Origin: Chryseobacterium sp. T16E-39
GTDB lineage: Bacteria > Bacteroidota > Bacteroidia > Flavobacteriales > Weeksellaceae
Reading direction: 5' to 3'
DNA length: 64,000 bases
Assembly: GCF_002216065.1 (NCBI RefSeq)
Contig: NZ_CP022282.1
Coordinates: 62,001 to 126,000 of the forward strand
Shown here: piece by piece, positions 1 through 9,094 of the stretch
How positions within the stretch are numbered: position 1 is the first letter of the stretch
How the letters are laid out: each line of letters opens with the position of its first letter
Program-made: the position numbers and the translations under genes
Notes under the pieces: model-generated
Told to the model about the DNA's origin: nothing
What the model saw: only the letters and a program-made list of their open reading frames with translations
Database searches by the model: none

Positions 1-983
1 CTTATTTAGAAGTAAAGCACGTAATCCCTTGTGCAAACGGGACAGATGCTTTACAGATTGCTTTGATGGCTTTAGACCTTAAAGAAGGGGATGAGGTGAT
101 CACTGCCGATTTTACTTTTGCAGCTACTGTAGAGGTAATTCATTTATTGAAACTTAAATCTGTTTTAGTAGATGTAGATTACGATACATTCACCATTTCA
201 ACAGAAGAAATAAAAAAAGCAATTACTCCAAGGACGAAAGCAATTATTCCGGTACATATTTTTGGACAATGTGCCAACATGGAAGAGATCCTGAAGATTG
301 CTGAAGAGAATAATTTGTTTGTTATTGAAGATAACGCGCAGGCCATTGGTTCAGACTATACCTTTTCTGATGGTACTGTAAAACAGGCAGGGACTATGTC
401 TACTGTAGGAACTACTTCTTTCTTTCCTTCTAAAAATTTAGGATGCTATGGAGATGGAGGTGCTATTTTTACCAATAATGATGAGTTAGCTCACCGTTTA
501 AGAGGAATTGTAAATCATGGGATGTATGAAAGATACTATCATGATGAGGTAGGGGTGAACTCTCGTTTAGACAGTATTCAGGCTGCTATTTTAAGAAAAA
601 AACTTCCAAACCTTGATTCTTATAATGAAGCGAGAAGAAAGGCAGCTGATTACTACGATGAGGCTTTTGCAGGAAATTCAAACATATTAACTCCAAAAAG
701 AGCTGAAAACACGACACACGTATTTCATCAGTATACGTTAAGAATATTAAATGGAAAACGTAATGAATTACAAAAATTCCTTACAGAAAAAGAAATTCCT
801 GCAATGATCTATTATCCGGTAGCATTGAGAAAACAAAAAGCTTATTTTCAGGAAAGTAATGATGCCGACTTTGTGAATACGGACAAGTTATTGGATCAGG
901 TTATTTCTCTTCCGATGCATACGGAATTGGACGAAGAACAGTTGAAGTATATTACTGATGCTGTGTTGGAGTTTATGGGGTAG
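1..983 (+). CDS. DegT/DnrJ/EryC1/StrS-family PLP aminotransferase, 5' end outside the window
   Basis: The reading frame is open from base 3, so the gene begins upstream of the window. The visible part starts with the family's substrate-loop motif (CANGTDALQIAL). It continues with the VHIFGQ segment, the ED(N)AQA motif with the PLP-pyridine Asp, and SFFPSKNLG, whose Lys (codon 432-434) should form the Schiff base with PLP. The family transaminates nucleotide-linked keto-sugars for surface polysaccharide or glycan synthesis, and galE downstream fits that setting. Sugar specificity cannot be read from sequence. The stop TAG at 981-983 lies 1 bp before the next ATG. Family assignment is very secure. 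Confidence 0.93.
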   Translation, partial: YLEVKHVIPCANGTDALQIALMALDLKEGDEVITADFTFAATVEVIHLLKLKSVLVDVDYDTFTISTEEIKKAITPRTKAIIPVHIFGQCANMEEILKIAEENNLFVIEDNAQAIGSDYTFSDGTVKQAGTMSTVGTTSFFPSKNLGCYGDGGAIFTNNDELAHRLRGIVNHGMYERYYHDEVGVNSRLDSIQAAILRKKLPNLDSYNEARRKAADYYDEAFAGNSNILTPKRAENTTHVFHQYTLRILNGKRNELQKFLTEKEIPAMIYYPVALRKQKAYFQESNDADFVNTDKLLDQVISLPMHTELDEEQLKYITDAVLEFMG

Positions 984-984
984 A

Positions 985-1440
985 ATGAGAGAAGAATTTT
1001 TCTTAAAAGGTAAAAAATATAAATTCTTTTTAGGATTTCATCTTTTTGTTTTGGTGCTATACTCAATATTTATGATTATTGCTCTTAAATCTCATCATTC
1101 TTCATCCAGCTATAAATACTATGAAAGTAATATTTCAGAAACTCTTTTTAAATATACCTTTTATATTATAATAAATTTGATTTTATCTCTGGTACTTTAT
1201 TTAAAGATAAAGAATGCAAAAGTTATTCTTAATCTTTTTGCAACAATAATTTTTATAATACTTTGTTACGCATTGTATACTTTGATAATAACTTACCAGA
1301 ATAATACATATTATAATTTTGTAATTTGTTTTAATATTTTGATTGTTGGATTTATAATTTTTTATATCTCCTATCTGAATATTAAAAGTCAAGAAGATCA
1401 GAATAACGAAATAGAAAGTTTAGGACAAGACGAAGAATAA
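985..1440 (+). CDS. Small integral membrane protein of unknown function
   Basis: A 151-residue product. The ATG at 985, directly after the aminotransferase stop, is preferred over an in-frame start at 958 that would lie inside the upstream gene. About four hydrophobic segments are visible, near residues 11-30, 54-73, 79-100 and 110-130, followed by an acidic tail ending in DEE. It is notably AT-rich, with many Ile, Phe, Tyr and Lys codons, compared with its neighbours, as is common for poorly conserved genes in surface-polysaccharide loci. The position between two sugar-biosynthesis genes suggests cotranscription. I do not recognise the family. Confidence 0.6.
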   Translation: MREEFFLKGKKYKFFLGFHLFVLVLYSIFMIIALKSHHSSSSYKYYESNISETLFKYTFYIIINLILSLVLYLKIKNAKVILNLFATIIFIILCYALYTLIITYQNNTYYNFVICFNILIVGFIIFYISYLNIKSQEDQNNEIESLGQDEE

Positions 1441-1470
1441 AAATTCAAAATATAAAAATATAAAACATAA

Positions 1471-2493
1471 ATGGCAATACTGGTAACAGGAGGTCTTGGA
1501 TATATAGGTTCTCACACTGTTGTAGAACTTCTTAATAATAACTTTGATGTTGTTATTGTAGATGATTTATCCAATTCAGAAAGATTTATTTTAAAAAATA
1601 TAGAAGAAATTACAGGAAAGAAACCTGTTTTTTATCCTTTTGATTTAAAAAGAAAGGAACTTTTGACTCAGGTTTTTGATGCCCACCAAATTGATGGATG
1701 TATTAACTTTGCAGCTTCTAAGGCTGTCGGAGAAAGCCAGGTAATGCCGGTTGACTATTACGAGAATAATTTATTTTCTTTGATCAATATTCTTCAGGAA
1801 TTTAAGAAAAGAGAAATTTCTAATTTTATTTTCAGCTCTTCATGTACTGTTTATGGGCAGGCAGACGTAATGCCTATAGATGAAAATACTCCCTTAAAGC
1901 TGCCAGAGAGTGTTTATGGGAAAACGAAACAGATGGGAGAGGAAATCATTAAAGATTTTGCGAATGCATACAAAAGAAAAGTTTCCCTATTAAGGTATTT
2001 TAACCCTATTGGGGCGCATCCCTCAGCAAAATTAGGGGAATTGCCAATTGGAGTTCCAAATAACCTAGTTCCTTATGTCATGCAGACAGCGGCTGGTATT
2101 CGTGAAAAACTGAATATCTGGGGCAATGATTATGATACTGAAGATGGAACACCGATACGTGATTACATTTATGTGGTCGATCTTGCTAAAGCGCATGTAG
2201 CAGCTCTGAAAAAATTAATGACAGATCATAATAACGATACTGTTATTGATATTTATAACCTTGGAACAGGAAAAGGTTCTTCTGTATTGGATGTGGTGAG
2301 TGCTTTTGAAGTTGCCAACGACGTAAAAGTTGCTTACCAGATTTGTGATAGAAGAGAAGGAGATATTACAGTGGCATATGCTAATGTTGATAAGGCTGAA
2401 AGTGAATTGGGCTGGAAATCTGAAACGAGCTTAGAGGAAGCTTTAAAAACAGTTTGGGAATGGCAAAAATATCTAAACTCCAGAAATTCGTAA
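1471..2493 (+). CDS. galE: UDP-glucose 4-epimerase
   Basis: A 340-residue short-chain dehydrogenase/reductase of the extended type, the usual length for GalE. It has the N-terminal NAD-binding glycine motif (TGGLGYIGSH, residues 6-15), the catalytic Ser124 in FSSSCTVYG, and the YxxxK pair Tyr149/Lys153. The GalE-type segments LRYFNPIGAHPS and GTPIRDYIYVVDLA follow. GalE interconverts UDP-glucose and UDP-galactose in the cytoplasm, supplying galactose for glycans. It lies 30 bp after the small membrane protein, so it is probably in the same transcript. Confidence 0.95.
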   Translation: MAILVTGGLGYIGSHTVVELLNNNFDVVIVDDLSNSERFILKNIEEITGKKPVFYPFDLKRKELLTQVFDAHQIDGCINFAASKAVGESQVMPVDYYENNLFSLINILQEFKKREISNFIFSSSCTVYGQADVMPIDENTPLKLPESVYGKTKQMGEEIIKDFANAYKRKVSLLRYFNPIGAHPSAKLGELPIGVPNNLVPYVMQTAAGIREKLNIWGNDYDTEDGTPIRDYIYVVDLAKAHVAALKKLMTDHNNDTVIDIYNLGTGKGSSVLDVVSAFEVANDVKVAYQICDRREGDITVAYANVDKAESELGWKSETSLEEALKTVWEWQKYLNSRNS

Positions 2494-2570
2494 TAAATAA
2501 AACAAAATATTTTTTTTGATAAGAAATTTTTTAAAAGATTTCTATCTTAGATACGTTAAAATAGATTAAT

Positions 2571-3011
2571 ATGAAAACAGAAAGAATAGGGATCACATTC
2601 TCTTCATTTGACTTACTTCATGCAGGTCATATAAAAATGTTAGAAGAAGCAAAAACAATTTGCGACTATCTGATTGTTGGTTTACAAATTGACCCTTCTC
2701 ATGATCGTCCAAATAAGAATAAGCCCACTCAGACCATTGTAGAAAGATATATTCAACTTAAAGCTGTAAATGCAGTAGATGAAATTATTCCTTATTACAC
2801 AGAAGAAGATTTAGAAGATATTTTAAAGTCCTTCGTGATCGATGTACGAATTATTGGGGATGATTATTTGGATAGGGATTTTACAGGGAAAAAATACTGT
2901 GAAGAAAAAGGAATTGAAATCTATTATAACAAAAGAGATCATCGTTTTTCCTCCAGTGATTTAAGAAAAAGAATTTTCGAGGCAGAGAAAAATAAATTAG
3001 CTGTAAAATAA
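2571..3011 (+). CDS. Adenylyl/cytidylyltransferase-family protein (glycerol-3-phosphate cytidylyltransferase-like)
   Basis: A 146-residue single-domain nucleotidyltransferase. The class-defining HxGH motif is HAGH at residues 17-20, and an ISTT-like motif (RFSSSDLRKRI) is at 125-135. These motifs bind the nucleotide triphosphate and activate a phosphorylated substrate to its CDP or ADP derivative. The length and the GITFSSFDLLHAGH start resemble TagD/GCT-type enzymes, but the substrate could equally be another sugar or polyol phosphate. It is 77 bp downstream of galE and ends at a strong terminator, so it is probably the last gene of the polysaccharide transcript. Confidence 0.8.
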   Translation: MKTERIGITFSSFDLLHAGHIKMLEEAKTICDYLIVGLQIDPSHDRPNKNKPTQTIVERYIQLKAVNAVDEIIPYYTEEDLEDILKSFVIDVRIIGDDYLDRDFTGKKYCEEKGIEIYYNKRDHRFSSSDLRKRIFEAEKNKLAVK

Positions 3012-3044
3012 AAAAATCCCGATCTGCAGATCGGGATTTTTTTT
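3011..3044. terminator. Bidirectional intrinsic terminator
   Basis: A perfect palindrome centred on CTGCAG (stem 3011-3026 with 3027-3042) has an A-run on the left and a T-run on the right. It lies exactly between the convergent nucleotidyltransferase and outer-membrane barrel genes, so it can terminate both. Confidence 0.9.
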
Positions 3045-3047
3045 GTA

Positions 3048-5549
3048 TTACATTGGAGCTTGCTGGTCATCTCCGGCTGCATTGGAGTTAATGTCTTTTT
3101 TCTTTTTAGGCTGGTCTATCTTCTCACCCTGCTTAAATCTATAAGTTAAGGATAAAGCAAACTGTCTAGGCTGCCATTGCATATATGAATCTCTGGTAAA
3201 ATCTGTGCCATAAGTTGTAGATCGCATTGCTCTAGTATTAAAGATATCCTGAATGTTGAAACCAATGGTTCCATTACCATTCCATATTGTTTTAGAAGCT
3301 CCAAAACTTATAGCGTACATATCCTTTCTATCCTGGCTCTGAGTTTTCTGTGCTCCTCTGTAAAAACCTTGAAGCTGGAAGTTGAAAGTCTTATCCACTT
3401 TAAAGGTAGAAGTAAGTCTGGCTCTGGTAGAGAAACCACTTCCATCAAAAGACATAGGTTTATCCATTGTTTTAGGATCGTAGAAAGTACCTGTAGTTTT
3501 ATATCCAAATAAATCTACATTACCCATAAATTTTAGCCATTTTGTAGCATCCCAGTTAAAATTTAAATCTAAACCATAACGATCATCATTTCCAAGATTG
3601 ATAGGCTTGGTGTGAAAAGTTGTTATATTATTAGTATCAACGGTTTTATAAACCAGCATTTTTACATCATCACTGGAATGTCTGTAATATAGCGTAGGGT
3701 TAATAGTAAAATTCTTTTTTGAAATGCTATATCCAAATTCGTAAGAATCTACATAGGACGGATTTAAGTCAATATTCCCATCAAAAATATTCTGGTTATC
3801 ATTATAGCTTGGATTGGGTATCATAAAGAAAGAACGTGGACGGTCAATCCTTCTTGAATAGTTAACTAAAAATTGATTGTCCTTGGCAATTTCATAGCTT
3901 AAGAAAACGCTTGGAAAGAGATTGTTGTAATTCTTAGTTGTTTTTTGAGCACCACCAGCAAGATTTAGATAATCAATATCCACTTTAGAGATCTCATCTC
4001 TTAATCCCAGTTGATATCCAAGTTTTCCGATCTTGCTTTTGAACTGAAGATAAAATGCATTGAACATTTCTTTATAGGTGGCATTATATGAATAATCTTC
4101 CAGATAAGAATTAAGAGGATGAGATACAGTACTTTCCATAACCATATTGTTGTAGTTATTTCTGTTAACATCTATTCGATAACCGGCCTCTATTTTAGAA
4201 TTCTCTCCAACGGGTAATTCGTAATCTGCTTTTCCAATGAATGATTTGTTAAGTGTCTTCTGGGTTACCAAATCTTGTAATTGGAAAACTCCATTATTGG
4301 TGTCTGATATATCTGTATCATTATTGGAACGGTTTCTTTGTAAGCTTGCTGATAAGGATAGGTTCTGACCTTTATCATCAAATTTATGATCTAAACCAAA
4401 GTCTCCTTGAAAGGCTAAATTATTACCATTTCCTGTATTCAGCCTTTGTCTGAAACCAGTTGTATTATTGGAGAAATAATCATTGTATGTAACATTACCA
4501 TTAGTTTGATTATCAAAAGTTCTAACTGTTCCAGAAGCATTAATTGAAGTCTTATCAGTGATGTCATATATTACTCCTGCTGAAGCATTGTAGTTGTCAT
4601 TTTTACTTTTTGTAATTGACTCATTATCGATTTGATTGGTAGTTCCACTACTAAAGAATGAATTGTTTCGGTTGGTATTTTTAGATTCCCTGTATCCACC
4701 ACCACCATTTAGAAACCAATTAAACTTTCCCTTTCTCCAACTTAAATTTGTATTAAGAGAGGTTTGAGGAAGATATCCCAAATTTCCTATAACACTACCA
4801 TTGAATCCCATTTTTTTATTTTTCTTCAAAATAATATTAAGAATACCTGCCGTTCCACTTGCTTCAAATTTCGAGGACGGGTTGGTTATCACTTCAATCC
4901 GTTCAATCTGATCAGCTGGAATACTTTGTAAAGCATTAGCTCCATCATCAATACCTAATAATGCAGAAGGCTTACCATTAATCAAAAATTTTACATTCGA
5001 ACTTCCTCTCATAGAAACTGTACCATCGGTTTCTACAGATACGGAAGGTACATTTGATAATACATCCTGAAGGTTTCCTCCTTTACTAACAATATCCTGA
5101 GAAGGGTCATAAGTTCTTTTATCTAATTCTACTTTATACGGCTTTGCCTGCACGGTAATCGTTACTCCTTGTATATCCCCGGTTTTAAGATTGGTAGCGC
5201 TTTTTTCTGCTTCAATAGATAAAGCTCCAATATTTCCCGCAGCTGCAATTTGTTTATTAATTATGCTCTTTTTATAATCAATTGCTTCAATAGTGATATC
5301 GTAGTTTCCTGGTGCCAGATCGAGTTTGTACTGACCTTTCTCATCAGTTAGAGCTGCATCGCTGAATAATTTATTTTGTTTATTGCTAAAAGTAACTGAA
5401 GCATAAGGAACGGGTTGGCTGTTTTTACTGACAACTGTCCCGGAAATACCTACCTTCTCCTGGCCGAAAGCAAAAGCTGCCGCTGAAAGTACAAAAGTAA
5501 GCCCTAAGGTTTTTTTTGTGAAAATGTTAATGATTTCCGTCTTGTTCAT
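3048..5549 (-). CDS. TonB-dependent-receptor-like outer-membrane beta-barrel protein
   Basis: An 833-residue protein with an N-terminal signal peptide (hydrophobic core about residues 13-29, ending AFGQ). Next comes a carboxypeptidase-regulatory-like beta-sandwich (about 33-110, SGTVVSKNSQPVPYASV). A plug-like domain follows (about 130-245) with VSVETDGTVSMRGSSNVKFL and the IERIEVITNPSSKFEASGTAGILNIILKK signature, then a long Asn/Tyr/Arg-rich barrel. This is the Bacteroidota outer-membrane beta-barrel family related to TonB receptors. No SusD partner is adjacent, so it is not an obvious SusCD glycan importer. The tail after the barrel (KQGEKIDQPKKKKD...) is charged. The ligand is unknown. Confidence 0.88.
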   Translation of the reverse strand: MNKTEIINIFTKKTLGLTFVLSAAAFAFGQEKVGISGTVVSKNSQPVPYASVTFSNKQNKLFSDAALTDEKGQYKLDLAPGNYDITIEAIDYKKSIINKQIAAAGNIGALSIEAEKSATNLKTGDIQGVTITVQAKPYKVELDKRTYDPSQDIVSKGGNLQDVLSNVPSVSVETDGTVSMRGSSNVKFLINGKPSALLGIDDGANALQSIPADQIERIEVITNPSSKFEASGTAGILNIILKKNKKMGFNGSVIGNLGYLPQTSLNTNLSWRKGKFNWFLNGGGGYRESKNTNRNNSFFSSGTTNQIDNESITKSKNDNYNASAGVIYDITDKTSINASGTVRTFDNQTNGNVTYNDYFSNNTTGFRQRLNTGNGNNLAFQGDFGLDHKFDDKGQNLSLSASLQRNRSNNDTDISDTNNGVFQLQDLVTQKTLNKSFIGKADYELPVGENSKIEAGYRIDVNRNNYNNMVMESTVSHPLNSYLEDYSYNATYKEMFNAFYLQFKSKIGKLGYQLGLRDEISKVDIDYLNLAGGAQKTTKNYNNLFPSVFLSYEIAKDNQFLVNYSRRIDRPRSFFMIPNPSYNDNQNIFDGNIDLNPSYVDSYEFGYSISKKNFTINPTLYYRHSSDDVKMLVYKTVDTNNITTFHTKPINLGNDDRYGLDLNFNWDATKWLKFMGNVDLFGYKTTGTFYDPKTMDKPMSFDGSGFSTRARLTSTFKVDKTFNFQLQGFYRGAQKTQSQDRKDMYAISFGASKTIWNGNGTIGFNIQDIFNTRAMRSTTYGTDFTRDSYMQWQPRQFALSLTYRFKQGEKIDQPKKKKDINSNAAGDDQQAPM

Positions 5550-5717
5550 AAGGTATTGTTTGTGTAAAATCGTGAAAATATAACTCTTATTATTGTGAAA
5601 TTATTAATGATCTAAATTTCAAAATATTAAGATTGATTTATTGTTTGTAATGTATATGTCGCTTTTGGAGACTAAATGTTAATTACGAAATTGTTAAAAT
5701 AAAGTTAAACTTGCTTT

Positions 5718-6743
5718 TTATTTTATATTTTTTGAATTAAGCCAGTTCTGATAGGCTTTTGCATTGATTGCATGCTCTTCAGCACTTGCTGTAAATTTGT
5801 GATAACCAAACCTTGCAGGATCAGCACACATGAATATATAGTTATTGTTTTCTGCATTAAGAACCGCATCCACTGAATTCTTATCTACCACGCATATTGG
5901 CCCCGGAGGAATACCTGCATTAGCATAAGTATTGTAAGGTGATGGAGTAGAGAGGTGTTTATACAGAACTCTTTTTATAGACTCTTTAAAATTTGTTTGC
6001 TTATTAATAGCATATATAACTGTAGGATCAGATTGTAATTTCATTCCTTTTCTATATCGGTTCAGATATAATCCTGCAATCGTTTTCATTTCATCTTTTT
6101 TTCCACCTGATTCTTTATATACAATAGATGCCAAAGCATAAATCTGATCTCTTGATAATCCCGACTGCTGTTCTTTATTTTTTCTTTCACTGTTCCAAAA
6201 ATCATTATACTGGTTTTCAAATTTTTTAAAGAAATCCTTAGGGCTTACAGTCCAGAAAAAATTATAAGAATCGATAAAAAAATATTTTTTAAGATCTTCA
6301 GCACTATTATATCCCTTTTCCGTAGCAATGCTGTTAAGATCATTGACAAATCTTAATGAATCCAGTTCCGTTTTTTTAGTGACTTTACCAATCATCTGAT
6401 AGATGTCTCCAAAATCACCTATTCTAAATGTATTCTCAGTTTGATTTCCTGCTTTGATCATATTTACGATGTTCGTATTACCTGTCCCATTTTGGATGTG
6501 GTAACGGCCCGGCTTAAGATGTTGTTCAAGATCTTTATCTTTTGCCACTGTTTCAAACGATTCTTTATTTTGTATATACGGACCAATAGAATCCAGGACT
6601 TGTTTAAACGTTGCCCCATGGGGAATTAAAACATATCCTTCTTTTTCTACGTTATTACCGTAATATGTATTATAAAATCTCAACCCAAAAAATCCCGCAA
6701 CTGCTACAACAAGCAGTACGATAATGAGAATAATTTTTTTCAT
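5718..6743 (-). CDS. mltG: Endolytic murein transglycosylase MltG
   Basis: A 341-residue YceG-family protein with one N-terminal membrane anchor (residues 3-22), a LysM-like segment (IPHGATFKQVLDSI, about 39-53) and the C-terminal catalytic domain. The catalytic Glu is Glu211 in IVYKESGGKKDEM, and conserved motifs QSDPTVIYA and YNTYANAGIPPGPI follow. MltG cleaves nascent glycan strands in the periplasm and limits their length. It starts 30 bp after dapF ends, so the two peptidoglycan genes probably share a transcript. The length is normal for the family. Confidence 0.93.
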   Translation of the reverse strand: MKKIILIIVLLVVAVAGFFGLRFYNTYYGNNVEKEGYVLIPHGATFKQVLDSIGPYIQNKESFETVAKDKDLEQHLKPGRYHIQNGTGNTNIVNMIKAGNQTENTFRIGDFGDIYQMIGKVTKKTELDSLRFVNDLNSIATEKGYNSAEDLKKYFFIDSYNFFWTVSPKDFFKKFENQYNDFWNSERKNKEQQSGLSRDQIYALASIVYKESGGKKDEMKTIAGLYLNRYRKGMKLQSDPTVIYAINKQTNFKESIKRVLYKHLSTPSPYNTYANAGIPPGPICVVDKNSVDAVLNAENNNYIFMCADPARFGYHKFTASAEEHAINAKAYQNWLNSKNIK

Positions 6744-6773
6744 TATTAAATAATTGATTTAAAAGTTTTGTTT

Positions 6774-7541
6774 TTAAATAAGGTCAACCTTACCTCTAAA
6801 AACTTGTTTCGCTGGACCCTCCAACCAAATATTTTGGAATGAATTTCCGTCTTTTTCAGCGTAAACCTTGAGATTTCCACCTAAGGTTTTAACTTTTACA
6901 GAGATTAGATTGTTTTTTTGTAAAAAAGTTAAAGCAGATGCTGTAACTCCTGTTCCACAACTGTAGGTTTCGTCCTCAACGCCTCGTTCATAGGTTCTTA
7001 CGAAAATTTCATCATCGGTAATTTTTTCAACAAAATTCACATTGATTCCTTTTTCTTTATAATTTTCCGAATTTCTGATCCCGTTTCCTTCCGCAAAGAC
7101 GTTATAAGTAACAAGATCCTCAACGTATTTTACATAATGCGGTGAGCCTGTATTCATCACAGTATCATTTCCATCGTTAGAAATATTTTCAACATCAATC
7201 ATTTTTAGCTTGATGATGCCATTACTTATTTCTGCATCATGTTCTCCATCTATTGCAATGAATTTACATTTATCTTCAAAAATATCCAGAAAAAAAGCAA
7301 AGGCAACCAGGCATCGGCCGCCGTTTCCACACATCGTGCTTTCACCACCATCAGAATTGTAGTAAACCATTTTGAAATCATACCTGTCATCATTTTCCAA
7401 TAGAATAAGACCGTCTGCACCAATTCCGAAACGTCTGTCACAAAGCTTTTCGATAATTTCTTTATCTTTTGGAAACTGCAAATCACGATTATCTATCATT
7501 ACAAAATCGTTTCCAGTGCCTTGATATTTATAAAATTCCAT
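6774..7541 (-). CDS. dapF: Diaminopimelate epimerase
   Basis: A 255-residue enzyme converting LL- to meso-diaminopimelate for lysine and peptidoglycan synthesis. Both catalytic cysteines are present: Cys71 in STMCGNGGRC and Cys195 in ETYSCGTGVTAS. The N-terminal YQGTGNDFVMID motif is also intact. It is upstream of mltG on the minus strand with a 30-bp gap, and a TAnnTTTG-type -7 box lies upstream at 7568-7575. It is slightly shorter than the E. coli enzyme but complete. Confidence 0.95.
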   Translation of the reverse strand: MEFYKYQGTGNDFVMIDNRDLQFPKDKEIIEKLCDRRFGIGADGLILLENDDRYDFKMVYYNSDGGESTMCGNGGRCLVAFAFFLDIFEDKCKFIAIDGEHDAEISNGIIKLKMIDVENISNDGNDTVMNTGSPHYVKYVEDLVTYNVFAEGNGIRNSENYKEKGINVNFVEKITDDEIFVRTYERGVEDETYSCGTGVTASALTFLQKNNLISVKVKTLGGNLKVYAEKDGNSFQNIWLEGPAKQVFRGKVDLI

Positions 7542-7567
7542 ACTTTCTTTCTCTAAAAATAAACAAG

Positions 7568-7575
7568 CAAAATTA
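7568..7575 (-). promoter_or_regulatory. Putative Bacteroidota -7 box for dapF-mltG
   Basis: On the minus strand this reads TAATTTTG, matching the TAnnTTTG consensus, 27-34 bp before the dapF ATG. I see no good TTTG at the expected -33 spacing. Confidence 0.4.
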
Positions 7576-7590
7576 ATGTATTTAAAATAA

Positions 7591-7619
7591 AAAACGAACA
7601 GTGTTTGCTGTTCGTTTTT
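7591..7619 (-). terminator. Intrinsic terminator after the pnuC-lipoprotein pair
   Basis: An 11-bp stem (7591-7601 with 7608-7618) encloses the loop TGTTTG. The A-run on its left becomes a U-tract on the minus strand. It lies just past the lipoprotein stop at 7634. Confidence 0.8.
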
Positions 7620-7633
7620 GTTATTTAGAATGA

Positions 7634-8254
7634 TTATCTTCTAAATCCGCTTCCGCTTGATCGATTAGAATTATCTTGCTGTTGCGGATTACTTTGGTTA
7701 TTGCTTCTAAAGCCACTACCGCTATTTGTATTTACATTAGTATTAGAGTTTGATGAACTGTTGTTTCTAAACCCACTGTTGTTTTGAGGTCTTTCAGTGT
7801 TTTGCTGTGGAACATTTCTGTAACCACTTCCCTGATTGCTTTGATTGTTAGAGTTTGAATTTCTGAAACCACTGTTACCGTTGCTTCTGTTATTATAATT
7901 ACTATTGTTATAATTGCTATTATTAGTACGTGTATTTTGAAGACCATTGTTGGGTCTCTGAGAAGTAATTGTTCCTCTTCTTTCTACATATACCTTTCTT
8001 CTGTTGTTATTGTTTCCATAGTAATAGTAAGGAGCACCGTTGTCGTAATAATAATTTACATCATTTCTGTAATAATATCCATCATTACCATAGTATCCTC
8101 CGCTTCCGTAGTATCCTGATGGAGCATAGTAATATCCATTATTATAATATGGATCTCCATAACCATTATTAGAATATCCATCTGCATAGGCTAAACAGGA
8201 TGTTAAGCTCATTATAGTGAAAATACTAAACGTTATTTTTAACAAATTTTTCAT
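7634..8254 (-). CDS. Low-complexity Gly/Asn/Tyr-rich lipoprotein
   Basis: A 206-residue product with a lipoprotein signal peptide (MSLTSC, lipid-modified Cys20). A Tyr/Gly/Asn-rich stretch follows (about 25-80, repeated YYNNGYYY- and GYYG-like units), then a short basic segment (NNRRKVYVERRG), then an Asn/Ser/Gln-rich tail. The tail carries spaced GFRN or GFR(S/R) motifs, the last ending the protein as GSGFRR. No enzymatic domain is visible. The composition resembles prion-like or adhesive low-complexity proteins, and an envelope location is inferred from the lipobox. It starts 4 bp after pnuC ends, so the two are probably cotranscribed. Function is unknown. Confidence 0.7.
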   Translation of the reverse strand: MKNLLKITFSIFTIMSLTSCLAYADGYSNNGYGDPYYNNGYYYAPSGYYGSGGYYGNDGYYYRNDVNYYYDNGAPYYYYGNNNNRRKVYVERRGTITSQRPNNGLQNTRTNNSNYNNSNYNNRSNGNSGFRNSNSNNQSNQGSGYRNVPQQNTERPQNNSGFRNNSSSNSNTNVNTNSGSGFRSNNQSNPQQQDNSNRSSGSGFRR

Positions 8255-8258
8255 GACT

Positions 8259-8927
8259 TTATTTTCTTTTTTCTTTAAAACTTTTTTTCCAATTGACGTA
8301 TCCCATGATCGCCATTATAGTAAATACCAAATATTGAACCGAAGTGATTCCAAGACCCTTAAAAATCATCATAGGCATACAAATAAAATCTCCGATAATC
8401 CAGAAGATCCAGTTCTCAATGCGTTGTTTAGCCATAAACCACATACCGACTAAAAATATAGATGTTGTGAGAACATCCAGCCAATTAGCCCAATCCAGAT
8501 GATATAACCCAAGATTAGTACCTGTCATTGAAAAATGATTATCTATATAAGGCTTATAATAATAAATAAGAGTAACCAATAATAAACTTATGACGAAAAG
8601 AAGAGAAGCAAATATCCACTCTTTTTTTGAAGCCCACGAAACCTCTACATGAATATGATCTTCAGAATTCCTAGCCCACAAGATCCACCCGTATATACTC
8701 ATTGCTGTATAATATATATTGATCATACAATCGCCAAGCAATCCAAAGTTGAAAAGAATATAAACATATATTAATGTGGAAATAATACCTGTTGGGTATA
8801 CCCAAATGTTCTTTTTAATTGAGAAATAAACACTAAGGATGCCGAAGATTGTTCCAGTACTTTCCAGCATGATTTGTAAAGCGGTATAGCCTTCATACGG
8901 CTTTACAAAGAGATCGTATAGATTCAT
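8259..8927 (-). CDS. pnuC: Nicotinamide riboside transporter PnuC
   Basis: A 222-residue integral membrane protein with about seven hydrophobic segments. The segments VYFSIKKNIWVYPTGIIST and YTAMSIYGWILW, and the C-terminal WIFWIIGDFICMPMMI region, are typical of PnuC, which imports nicotinamide riboside for NAD synthesis. I chose the ATG at 8927 over an in-frame TTG at 8945 because it is a standard codon and gives the family's usual N-terminus. The downstream lipoprotein begins 4 bp after its stop. No NAD-related neighbour or riboswitch is visible. Confidence 0.88.
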   Translation of the reverse strand: MNLYDLFVKPYEGYTALQIMLESTGTIFGILSVYFSIKKNIWVYPTGIISTLIYVYILFNFGLLGDCMINIYYTAMSIYGWILWARNSEDHIHVEVSWASKKEWIFASLLFVISLLLVTLIYYYKPYIDNHFSMTGTNLGLYHLDWANWLDVLTTSIFLVGMWFMAKQRIENWIFWIIGDFICMPMMIFKGLGITSVQYLVFTIMAIMGYVNWKKSFKEKRK

Positions 8928-9094
8928 GTGTTCAAAAATAAGCAAAAATTCAATATACCTGAAAAATGAGTTGAATAGTATGCTAATCAGTTTTTTATGT
9001 TCTTAAATATAAATTTAATAATGAAAGTTTATCAATAATTGTTAGTATTTGTAAATTTTTTATACTTTCGTAAATCTTAAATAAACAATAAAAT

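Noticed and set aside
2521..2570. Possible promoter (TATCTTAG) before the nucleotidyltransferase gene
   Set aside because: It deviates from TAnnTTTG and has no TTTG at the right spacing.
8259..8945. TTG start for pnuC at 8945
   Set aside because: The ATG at 8927 is the standard codon and gives a typical PnuC N-terminus.
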